Below are positions 9,049-15,868 of a stretch of 64,000 nt of DNA, piece after piece. Source of the stretch: Streptomyces sp. HD (GTDB taxonomy: Bacteria > Actinomycetota > Actinomycetes > Streptomycetales > Streptomycetaceae); assembly GCF_028369295.1 (NCBI RefSeq), contig NZ_JAQMYP010000004.1, forward strand, positions 124,001-188,000, written 5' to 3'. Both the position numbers and the translations under genes were made by a program. Positions within the stretch are counted from its first letter, which is position 1. The number at the start of each line of letters is the position of its first letter. Under the pieces are notes generated by a model. The model made no database searches. It worked only from the letters and a program-made list of their open reading frames with translations, and had not been told where the DNA came from.

Positions 9049-10392
9049 TCAGATGTTGCGGAAGCGGTTGATGCCGTCGATGTGCTTGGCGCGCATCTCC
9101 TCGTCGCGCACGCCGAGACCTTCCTCGGGGGCGAGGCACAGGACGCCGACCTTGCCCTGGTGGAGGTTGCGGTGCACGTCGAACGCGGCCTGGCCGGTGT
9201 CCTCCAGGGAGTACACCTTCGACAGGGTCGGGTGGATCTTGCCCTTCGCGATGAGGCGGTTGGCCTCCCAGGCCTCGCGGTAGTTGGCGAAGTGCGAGCC
9301 GATGATCCGCTTCAGCGACATCCACAGGTAGCGGTTGTCGTACTCGTGCATGTAGCCCGAGGTCGAGGCGCAGGTGGTGATGGTGCCGCCCTTGCGGGTG
9401 ACGAAGACGCTGGCGCCGAAGGTCTCGCGGCCGGGGTGCTCGAAGACGATGTCGATGTCCTCGCCGCCGGTGAGTTCGCGGATGCGCTTGCCGAAGCGCT
9501 TCCACTCCTTCGGGTCCTGGGTGTTCTCGTCCTTCCAGAACTTGTAGCCCTCGGCGTTGCGGTCGATGATCGCGTCGGCACCCATCGAGCGGCAGATGTC
9601 CGCCTTCTGGTCGCTGGAGACGACACAGATCGGGTTGGCGCCACCGGCCAGCGCGAACTGCGTGGCGTACGAGCCGAGTCCGCCGCTCGCGCCCCAGATC
9701 AGGACGTTGTCGCCCTGCTTCATGCCGGCGCCGTTGCGGGAGACCAGCTGTCGGTAGGCGGTGGAGTTGACCAGCCCCGGGGCGGCGGCCTCCTCCCAGC
9801 TGAGGTGGCCCGGCTTGGGCATCAGCTGGTTGGACTTGACCAGCGCGATCTCGGCGAGGCCGCCGAAGTTCGTCTCGAAGCCCCAGATGCGCTGCTCGGG
9901 GTCGAGCATCGTGTCGTTGTGGCCGTCGCTGGACTCCAGCTCGACGGACAGACAGTGCGCGACGACCTCGTCACCGGGCTGCCAGGCGTTGACGCCCGGG
10001 CCGGTGCGCAGGACGACACCTGCGAGGTCGGAGCCGATGATGTGGTAGGGCAGGTCGTGGCGCTTGGCCAACTCGCTGGTGCGGCCGTAGCGCTCCAGGA
10101 ACCCGAAGGTGGACAGGGGCTCGAAGATCGAGGTCCACACCGAGTTGTAGTTGACCGAGGAAGCCATGACGGCCACCAGGGCCTCGCCCGGGCCGAGCTC
10201 GGGCAGGGGAACCTCGTCCAGGTGGATCGACTTGCGCGGGTCCTTCTCGCGGGTCGTCATGCCCGCGAACATCTCCGTCTCGTCCTTGTGCACGGTGATC
10301 GCGCGGTACGACTCGGGGAGCGGAAGTGCGGCGAAGTCGGCCGGCGTCGATTCCGGCGACTGGATCGCGTCCAGAATGGCCTGAGTGGTCAC
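9049..10392 (-). CDS. ccr: crotonyl-CoA carboxylase/reductase
   Basis: A 447-residue medium-chain dehydrogenase/reductase that reductively carboxylates crotonyl-CoA to ethylmalonyl-CoA with NADPH and CO2, the committed EMC step; ethylmalonyl-CoA is also a polyketide extender unit. The NADPH Rossmann segment is LIWGASGGLGS (231-241). Residues matching the known CO2-pocket set are present: Asn81 (SSVNYNS), Phe172-Glu173 (WGFETN) and His367 (GSHFANY). GTG at 10392 (VTTQAILDAIQ) gives the usual length; the frame is open further upstream without similarity. First gene of the five-gene minus-strand cluster, with a 5' region of more than 200 bp. Confidence 0.95.
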   Translation of the reverse strand: MTTQAILDAIQSPESTPADFAALPLPESYRAITVHKDETEMFAGMTTREKDPRKSIHLDEVPLPELGPGEALVAVMASSVNYNSVWTSIFEPLSTFGFLERYGRTSELAKRHDLPYHIIGSDLAGVVLRTGPGVNAWQPGDEVVAHCLSVELESSDGHNDTMLDPEQRIWGFETNFGGLAEIALVKSNQLMPKPGHLSWEEAAAPGLVNSTAYRQLVSRNGAGMKQGDNVLIWGASGGLGSYATQFALAGGANPICVVSSDQKADICRSMGADAIIDRNAEGYKFWKDENTQDPKEWKRFGKRIRELTGGEDIDIVFEHPGRETFGASVFVTRKGGTITTCASTSGYMHEYDNRYLWMSLKRIIGSHFANYREAWEANRLIAKGKIHPTLSKVYSLEDTGQAAFDVHRNLHQGKVGVLCLAPEEGLGVRDEEMRAKHIDGINRFRNI

Positions 10393-10626
10393 GGTGTTGC
10401 CTCCGGCGGTCTGCGCCCCTTGAGGGGAGGGACGCTGAGGGTTACGTCGGTGCTGCTGAGGGTTTTGGTGGTTGCCGTCGGTTCGGCTGGTGATGCTGTT
10501 CGGCAGCGCTTTGTGGCGCGGGAGGTTGCCTGTGACGCAGGCGCCGGGCGCGCAGGTCCCGGGAGGGACTTGCGGGGACAGCCGACGTACGAAAGGTCTC
10601 TGCACGCCGGCCGCCCGGACACCTTC

Positions 10627-10655
10627 AACGTATGGCACCGCGTGTCACGTGGCAA
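10627..10655 (-). promoter_or_regulatory. candidate sigma-70-type promoter for the ccr cluster
   Basis: On the minus strand TTGCCA (10655-10650) is followed by 17 bp and TACGTT (10632-10627), a fair match to -35 and -10 boxes. It would leave an untranslated leader of roughly 225 nt before ccr. The match is by eye only; an AT-rich patch just upstream (10681-10748) could hold another promoter. Confidence 0.3.
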
Positions 10656-10680
10656 GGCACTGGGTGCCAGAAGTTGACCT

Positions 10681-10748
10681 CAGATGAAATCTTTACGTAA
10701 CAAATGAGCGATGATCGATCAAAGCTACCCGTGAGTAGGTACTAATCG
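10681..10748. promoter_or_regulatory. AT-rich intergenic patch with palindromes upstream of ccr
   Basis: A markedly AT-richer stretch than its surroundings. It contains the palindromes TTACGTAA (10693-10700) and TGATCGATCA (10712-10721). It lies about 290-355 bp upstream of ccr on one side and before a decayed gene on the other, so it may hold promoters or operators. The rest of the 10393-10859 interval has no gene I can support. Confidence 0.3.
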
Positions 10749-10769
10749 GGTGCTATCGGTCGTCGCCAG

Positions 10770-10817
10770 CCGGTCGTCTGTCCGGTCGTCTGTCCGGTCG
10801 TCTGGCCGGTCATCTGG
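10770..10817. repeat. 12-bp tandem repeat, four copies
   Basis: Units CCGGTCGTCTGT, CCGGTCGTCTGT, CCGGTCGTCTGG and CCGGTCATCTGG lie head to tail. The last two differ from the first by one and two bases. The array lies between the AT-rich patch and the dadA-like remnant and is outside any supported gene. Confidence 0.85.
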
Positions 10818-10859
10818 ACGAACTGGAAGCCGCCCTGAGCCCAGGGCGAGGAAGGTGTG

Positions 10860-11199
10860 CGCCGCCGAGGCCGCTGGTGCGCCTGGGCTCGGCGAAGGCG
10901 GTGCCGGCGCCGCGGGGCAAGGGGGCGCGGATCGCCGGGACGAGGGAGTTCGACAGGGACCCGGGCCGCTTCCGGCAGCGCCGGATGGAGGCGCTGGTGG
11001 CGGCCGTGCGGCCTGTCTGCCCGGGGCCGACCGGGATCGGCGGGAGCAGGAGTGGATGGGGCCGCGCCCGATGACCCGGGACGGGTTGCCCCTGATCGGC
11101 CCCCGGCCGGGTCGCCCCGGAGTCCGGCCGGCCACCGGCCACAACATGCTGGCCCCGGCGACGGGACGGCTGGTGACCTGTCCGGGGCTCAGGCCCTAG
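10860..11199 (+). pseudogene. decayed C-terminal fragment of a DadA-like FAD-dependent amino-acid oxidoreductase
   Basis: Two reading frames together give the C-terminal part of a D-amino-acid dehydrogenase-like flavoprotein. From about 10862 one frame reads RLGSAKAVPAP then ARIAGTREFDRDPGRFRQRR. From about 11040 the next frame continues EWMGPRPMTRDGLPLIGP and then ATGHNML with an APATGRLV ending. The switch lies at about 11020-11050, so a frameshift separates the halves. The FAD-binding N-terminus is missing entirely. The fragment ends at a TAG overlapping the convergent small gene. I infer a truncated, frameshifted relic. Confidence 0.75.
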
Positions 11200-11414
11200 G
11201 CGCCGAGGCCCAGCAGGGCCACCTGGAGGGGGATCGCCGGCTCCTCGGGGAGGGCGGGGGGCTCCTCGCCGCGGCCGGTGTGGGTGGGCGGGACGGCGCG
11301 CAGGCCCTGGATGCCGTCCGCGGCCCACTTGGCGTCCGTCGCCGGGAGGGACAGGGTCATGCGCCGCCCGTCGGCCAGGGTGGCTTCGAGCTTGGTCGAG
11401 TCGTTCCCCTGCAT
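11196..11414 (-). CDS. small conserved-looking hypothetical protein (72 aa)
   Basis: A 72-residue protein beginning MQGNDSTKLEATLADGRRM and containing LSLPATDAKWAADGIQ. The first half looks like a small beta-rich domain; the second half is Pro/Glu-rich and ends in hydrophobic residues. Codon-position bias fits a coding sequence. I do not recognise a characterised family. The stop overlaps the end of the dadA-like relic on the other strand by 4 bp. The next 176 bp towards the TetR gene hold nothing I can support beyond an imperfect G+C-rich inverted repeat near 11545-11590. Confidence 0.6.
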   Translation of the reverse strand: MQGNDSTKLEATLADGRRMTLSLPATDAKWAADGIQGLRAVPPTHTGRGEEPPALPEEPAIPLQVALLGLGA

Positions 11415-11590
11415 GGCAACTCACTTCCGTCGCGCACTACCAAGACTGAAGATCAACCTTCGACATGGAGGACGGATGAGCCGACGCAATGGTTCCCACG
11501 GAGGGATCCGCTACGAGCATCCCTGCGTACCGCCGGCCCCGAGTCCGCGTGGGCCCGGCCGGGGCGCGTTCACCCCTGGGCCCGCCCGCC

Positions 11591-12403
11591 CTACGCCCGC
11601 TCCTTCAGAGCCTGCTCGATCGTCCGCATCACCTCGTCGAGCGGCGCGTCGGTCCGGGCCACCGCCACCAGCACCTCGCCCTCCGAGGCCACGGAGGCGG
11701 GTGCCGTGCGCGGTGTGGTCTCCCGGCCCGCCCCGATGCCCGAGCCGAACGTCCTGCGGACGATCGCGAAGGCGTGGTCGAGCTGCGCCTCCACGTCGCC
11801 CTGGCCGCCCGCCCGCAGCCAGCGCCGCAGGACGTGGTTGTGGGCGGTGACCACGGCGGACGCGGCGACCTCCGCCAGCAGCGGGTCGTCGTTGGCGTCG
11901 TCGTCGTGCGCGTGCTCGTCGAAGTGGCCGAGGAGATAGCGGGTGAAGAGGCGCTCGTAGCGGGCCACCGACGCGATCTCCGCCTCGCGCAGGGTGGGCA
12001 CCTCGCGCGTGAGCTTGTAGCGGGCGACCGAGATCTCCGGCCGGGCCGCGTACATCCGCATGACTTCCTTGATGCCGCGGCACACCGTGTCGAGCGGGTG
12101 CTCGTGGGCCGGTGCGGCGTTCAGTACCGCCTCGGCGCGGATCAGGGTGTCGTCGTGGTCCGGGAAGATCGCCTCTTCCTTGGAGCGGAAGTGACGGAAG
12201 AACGTGCGGCGGGCGACCCCGGCCGCGGCCGCGATCTCGTCGACGGTGGTCGCCTCGTACCCCTTGGTCGCGAACAGCTCCATCGCCGCCGCCGCCAGTT
12301 CGCGGCGCATCTTGAGCCGTTGGGCGGCCGCGCGACTGCCTGCGGCGCTCTCCGGCGCGTCGGGCGTAGCTGGTGTACGTGAGGACCTGGCGGGCTGGGG
12401 CAT
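11591..12403 (-). CDS. TetR family transcriptional regulator
   Basis: A 270-residue TetR-type repressor. A disordered N-terminus (about 30 residues) precedes the DNA-binding domain: RRELAAAAMELFATKGYEAT then TTVDEIAAAAGVARRTFFRHF (about 53-73), a canonical helix-turn-helix. The C-terminal ligand-binding part is helical. I chose ATG at 12403 (MPQPARSS). A TGCGCA-based inverted repeat lies just upstream, so autoregulation is likely. It sits downstream of and parallel to the tandem 3-hydroxyacyl-CoA dehydrogenase gene and near the EMC cluster, so control of acyl-CoA metabolism is plausible but unproven. Confidence 0.9.
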   Translation of the reverse strand: MPQPARSSRTPATPDAPESAAGSRAAAQRLKMRRELAAAAMELFATKGYEATTVDEIAAAAGVARRTFFRHFRSKEEAIFPDHDDTLIRAEAVLNAAPAHEHPLDTVCRGIKEVMRMYAARPEISVARYKLTREVPTLREAEIASVARYERLFTRYLLGHFDEHAHDDDANDDPLLAEVAASAVVTAHNHVLRRWLRAGGQGDVEAQLDHAFAIVRRTFGSGIGAGRETTPRTAPASVASEGEVLVAVARTDAPLDEVMRTIEQALKERA

Positions 12404-12412
12404 GACCCGAAC

Positions 12413-12445
12413 GTACTGCATGTGCGCAGCTTGATGCGCAGGTAC
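12413..12445. promoter_or_regulatory. candidate TetR operator
   Basis: The region holds two TGCGCA hexamers (12423-12428 and 12435-12440) six bases apart, flanked by GTAC at both ends (12413-12416 and 12442-12445). It lies 10-42 bp upstream of the TetR start codon, where an autorepressor would bind. Symmetry is partial outside the hexamers. Confidence 0.4.
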
Positions 12446-12452
12446 GGGGTTT

Positions 12453-12475
12453 CCCCCGCCCTCCACGGGCGGGGG
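12453..12475 (-). terminator. candidate hairpin terminator after the tandem dehydrogenase gene
   Basis: A perfect 9-bp stem (CCCCCGCCC and GGGCGGGGG) with a TCCAC loop lies 65-87 nt beyond the dehydrogenase stop codon and before the TetR promoter region. It has no T-run, as is usual in this GC range. Confidence 0.5.
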
Positions 12476-12539
12476 TCCTCCGGCCGGTTCGAGCAGTCCG
12501 CCCCAGTCCCGGTCGCCTCTGAACCAGTCGCCGACGCCG

Positions 12540-14345
12540 TCAGCGGCGGGCATATTCGCGGAAGCCACGGCCCGTCTTTCGGCCGAGGCAGCCCGCGGCC
12601 ACCAGGTGCTCCAGGAGCGGCGCCGGAGCCAGGCCCGGGTCGCGGAACTCGCGGTGCAGGACCTTCTCGATGGCGAGGGAGACATCGAGTCCGACGACGT
12701 CCAGCAGTTCGAAGGGACCCATCGGGTAGCCGCCGCCCAGCTTCATCGCCGCGTCGATGTCGTCGAGCGTCGCGTAGTGCTCCTCGACCATCTTGATCGC
12801 GTTGTTCAGGTACGGGAACAGCAGCGCGTTCACGATGAATCCGGCACGGTCACCGCAGTCCACGGCATGCTTCCGGATCCGGCCGCAGACCTCGCGGACC
12901 GTGGAGTGGACGTCGTCGGCCGTGAGCACCGTACGGACGACCTCGACCAGCTTCATCGCCGGCGCCGGGTTGAAGAAGTGCATGCCGATCACGTCCTGCG
13001 GACGCGAGGTGGCGCGGGCACAGGCGACGACGGGCAGCGAGGAGGTCGTGGTGGCCAGGACCGCGCCCGGCTTGCAGACCTTGTCCAGCGTCGCGAACAG
13101 CTGCTGCTTGACCTCCAGGTCCTCGGCGACGGCCTCGACGGCCAGATCGACGTCGGCGAACGCGTCGTACGAACCCGCCGCGGTGATCCGGTCCAGGGTC
13201 TGCGCGGCGGCCTCGGCGGTCATTCGCCCCTTGTCGACAGAGCGGGAAAGAGACTTGCCGATACGGGCCTTCGCGGCCTGCGCCTTCTCCTCGCTGCGCG
13301 CGGCGAGCACGACCTCGTACCCGGCCTTGGCGAAGACCTCGACGATGCCGGACGCCATCGTGCCGGAGCCCGCGACACCGACGGAGCGGACCGTACGGCC
13401 GGGGGTGAGGGCGGCGCCGTCCAGCGGCGTCAGCGCGTCCCGCACGACCGTGGCGCTGCCCGGCGCCTCGTAGGTGTAGAAGCCACGGCCCGACTTACGG
13501 CCCGTCAGGCCGGCCTCGCTGAGCTGCTTGAGGATCGGGGCGGGGGCGTGCAGCCGGTCGCGGGACTCGGCGTACATGGCGTCCAGGACCGTGCGGGCGG
13601 TGTCGATGCCGATCAGGTCGAGCAGCGCCAGCGGGCCCATCGGCAGTCCGCAGCCCAGCCGCATCGCGGCGTCGATGTCCTCGCGGGAGGCGTACTTCGC
13701 CTCGTACATCGCGGCCGCCTGGTTGAGGTAGCCGAACAGCAGCCCGTCGGCGACGAAGCCGGGGCGGTCGCCGACCGCGACGGGCTCCTTGCCGAGGTCC
13801 AGGGCGAGGTTGGTGACCGCGGAGACGGCCGCCGGGGCGGTCAGCACCGAGGAGACGACCTCGACCAGCCGCATCGCCGGCGCCGGGTTGAAGAAGTGCA
13901 GTCCGAGCACCCGCTCGGGGCGGGCCGAGTCGGCGGCCAGCCGCGTGACGGAGAGGGCGTTGGTGCCGGTCGCCAGGATGGTGTCGGGGCGCACGATCCC
14001 GTCCAGCTCACGGAAGATCTGGTGCTTGATCTCGTACGACTCCGGCGCCACCTCGATGACCAGGTCCGCGTCGGCCGCGGCAGCCAGGTCGGTCGAGGTA
14101 CGGACGCGGGCGAGGGTCTCCGTGCGCTCCTCCTCGGTCAGCCGGCCGCGCGCCACGGAGCGGGCGGTCGAGGTCTCCAGGGCGGCGACGGAGCGGGCGG
14201 CCGCGGCCTCGCTGATGTCGATGCCGATGACCTCGCGACCGGCCTTGGCCAGGACCTCGGCGATGCCGGTGCCCATCGTGCCGAGGCCGACGACGGCAAC
14301 GGTCTTGAGCGGGGACAGAGGGGTGTCGGACAGGGGAGTGGCCAT
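12540..14345 (-). CDS. tandem 3-hydroxyacyl-CoA (3-hydroxybutyryl-CoA) dehydrogenase
   Basis: A 601-residue protein made of two complete 3-hydroxyacyl-CoA dehydrogenase copies. The first Rossmann motif is VVGLGTMGTGIAE (18-30) with LHFFNPAPAMRLVEVV around His150; the second is GVAGSGTMASGIVEV (323-337) with MHFFNPAPAMKLVEVV. Single-copy homologues are about 290 residues, so this is an internal duplication or fusion. It interconverts 3-hydroxyacyl- and 3-oxoacyl-CoA; near ccr it could reduce acetoacetyl-CoA towards crotonyl-CoA. I chose ATG at 14345 (MATPLSDTPL); upstream codons lack similarity. A 10-bp direct repeat in its 5' region may be regulatory. Confidence 0.92.
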   Translation of the reverse strand: MATPLSDTPLSPLKTVAVVGLGTMGTGIAEVLAKAGREVIGIDISEAAAARSVAALETSTARSVARGRLTEEERTETLARVRTSTDLAAAADADLVIEVAPESYEIKHQIFRELDGIVRPDTILATGTNALSVTRLAADSARPERVLGLHFFNPAPAMRLVEVVSSVLTAPAAVSAVTNLALDLGKEPVAVGDRPGFVADGLLFGYLNQAAAMYEAKYASREDIDAAMRLGCGLPMGPLALLDLIGIDTARTVLDAMYAESRDRLHAPAPILKQLSEAGLTGRKSGRGFYTYEAPGSATVVRDALTPLDGAALTPGRTVRSVGVAGSGTMASGIVEVFAKAGYEVVLAARSEEKAQAAKARIGKSLSRSVDKGRMTAEAAAQTLDRITAAGSYDAFADVDLAVEAVAEDLEVKQQLFATLDKVCKPGAVLATTTSSLPVVACARATSRPQDVIGMHFFNPAPAMKLVEVVRTVLTADDVHSTVREVCGRIRKHAVDCGDRAGFIVNALLFPYLNNAIKMVEEHYATLDDIDAAMKLGGGYPMGPFELLDVVGLDVSLAIEKVLHREFRDPGLAPAPLLEHLVAAGCLGRKTGRGFREYARR

Positions 14346-14530
14346 CGCGGGACTCCAGGAATGAGGGTGACGACTGGGAACGCGCCCGGGTGCGCCGAAG
14401 GGGGCCCGACCGGAGTCGAAGCCGAACCATGAGCGCACCGGGTGCGATGGAAAAATGCGGGTGTTGCCGGGCTGCGAGCGCACACGCCCGGTGCCGTCGC
14501 TGCGGACGTGCACACGTCCGAGGAGCGGTG

Positions 14531-14662
14531 ATGACCGACCGGCCCTGTCCCGTGGCCGAGTCGTACTTGCGGTACTCGATGTACCGAACCGACTGCTTCT
14601 CGCGGCGGCTGCGTCACCAGGCCGCCGCAAGGGGTTCGCGAGTGGGTAACTCGCTCGTATGA
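14531..14662 (+). CDS. possible 43-residue small ORF
   Basis: ATG at 14531 follows GAGGAGCGGTG, a good Shine-Dalgarno. The frame begins MTDRPCPVAESYLRYSMYRT and ends at a TGA. It lies in the otherwise empty 14346-14748 interval. It has no recognised family, and the same interval must hold promoter signals for the divergent flanking genes, so it may be spurious. Confidence 0.2.
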   Translation: MTDRPCPVAESYLRYSMYRTDCFSRRLRHQAAARGSRVGNSLV

Positions 14663-14680
14663 GCTTAACCAGTGGGTAAC
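14641..14680. promoter_or_regulatory. direct repeat AGTGGGTAAC, two copies 30 bp apart
   Basis: Identical 10-mers at 14641-14650 and 14671-14680 lie in the shared upstream region of the tandem dehydrogenase and the HEAT gene. The second copy is part of an imperfect inverted repeat (TTAACC then GGGTAA around an AGT centre). Spacing close to three helical turns would place bound dimers on one face. Regulator unknown. Confidence 0.4.
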
Positions 14681-14748
14681 GAGCGCGCTAGTCCCCGAGT
14701 TTGTGATGTAGGTCCCGATCGCCGACGGACCCTCTACGCTTCGCCTTC

Positions 14749-15324
14749 ATGGACGAAGAGTTGCGATCACTCACGGAGCGCTTACGGCAGGAGTCCGGGG
14801 CGTCGGCCGCGTACGACGGGCTCGTCGCGACTGAGGACCCCGATGAACTGGCCGGCGTGCTCACCGCGCCCGGGCAGCCTCTGTGGGCCAGGGAGCTGGC
14901 CGCGTTCCGTCTGGGCCTGGCCGGGGACCGCCGGGCCTTCGAGTCCCTCGTCCTGCTCCTGAACCACCGCGACCCGCCACGCTGCGCCTCCGCCGCCCAC
15001 GCCCTGGCCCGCCTCGGCGACCCGCGCACGGCCCGCGCGGCCGCCGCCCTCGCCACCAACGAGCTTCGCGTCGCCTACGCCCTGCACCCGGTCCGCCTCC
15101 TGGTCGAGCTGCGTGCCCCCGAGGCCGTGCCGGCTCTGATCACCACCCTGGAACGACGCCTGCGCCCCCACGACCCCTACCGCCGAGTGGCCCTCGCCTG
15201 CGTGGACGGCCTCGGCACCCTGGGCGACCCCCGGGCCCGACGCGTCCTGAACGAGGCCCTGGCCCACCCGATGCTCGCGGAGGCAGCGGTACGGGCACTG
15301 GCGCGGATCCCGAAGCAGCGGTGA
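14749..15324 (+). CDS. HEAT-repeat protein with a TTA codon
   Basis: A 191-residue all-helical repeat protein. Repeats of the type ARELAAFRLGLAGDRRAFES and SAAHALARLGDPRTARAAAA are seen from about residue 40 to the end, ending VRALARIPKQR. Such short HEAT/PBS-lyase-like scaffolds bind partner proteins; no catalytic residues are visible. Leu12 is encoded by TTA (14782-14784), the rare codon that needs the bldA tRNA in Streptomyces, so translation may be developmentally limited. Start ATG at 14749. Divergent from the dehydrogenase gene and convergent with ridA. Confidence 0.75.
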   Translation: MDEELRSLTERLRQESGASAAYDGLVATEDPDELAGVLTAPGQPLWARELAAFRLGLAGDRRAFESLVLLLNHRDPPRCASAAHALARLGDPRTARAAAALATNELRVAYALHPVRLLVELRAPEAVPALITTLERRLRPHDPYRRVALACVDGLGTLGDPRARRVLNEALAHPMLAEAAVRALARIPKQR

Positions 15325-15400
15325 GCGGCCGGAGGCAGGCCCCGCCGGCGACCTCACCGTCCATCGCTGCGACCGGGTTCACCACCGCGGCGTCGGCCGG

Positions 15401-15799
15401 CTAACCCGGCACCACCGCGAACGCCTCCACCTCCATCAGGAACTCCGGCCGTACCAGCCCGGCGACCTGTACCGCGGACGCGGCCGGCAGGCGGTCGTCG
15501 GGTATGTGTTCGGCGCGGGCCGTGCGGAGGGCTGGCATGTGGGACATGTCCGTGACGAAGTAGGTGAGTTTGACGACGTCGTCGAAGGTCGCCCCGGCCG
15601 CTGCCAGACAGCGCCTCAGGTTCTCGAAGACCTGGCGGGCCTGGGCCGCAGGGTCGCCCTCGCCGACGAGGCCGCCGTGCTCGTCCAGGGCGAGCTGGCC
15701 GGAGACGGCGACGAAACGGCCCGTGCCGAGTACGACGTGCGTGTACTGAGCGGCGGGGGCGACTCCGTCGGGGGCGGGGATCCTGGTCAGATCACTCAT
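15401..15799 (-). CDS. RidA family protein (reactive imine/enamine deaminase-like)
   Basis: A 132-residue RidA/YjgF-type trimeric protein that typically hydrolyses 2-aminoacrylate-type enamines. Seen: VAVSGQLALDEHGGLVG, QVFENLRRCLAAAGATFDDVVKL split across the mid region, and the C-terminal ASAVQVAGLVRPEFLMEVEA. The usual catalytic Arg position near the C-terminus reads GLVRPEFLMEVE, which retains Arg and Glu. I chose ATG at 15799 (MSDLTRIPAP) over ATGs 18 and 30 bp upstream. Confidence 0.88.
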   Translation of the reverse strand: MSDLTRIPAPDGVAPAAQYTHVVLGTGRFVAVSGQLALDEHGGLVGEGDPAAQARQVFENLRRCLAAAGATFDDVVKLTYFVTDMSHMPALRTARAEHIPDDRLPAASAVQVAGLVRPEFLMEVEAFAVVPG

Positions 15800-15868
15800 G
15801 CGTCCCATGGTGGACCATGGGTCCGACAATGCCCCCGACGGACCGTCAGCCGTCAGGCGGTCACGCGC

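Noticed and set aside
11476..11590. Small plus-strand ORF starting MSRRNGSHGG
   Set aside because: No ending or codon pattern distinguishes it from the antisense of the TetR gene into which it runs.
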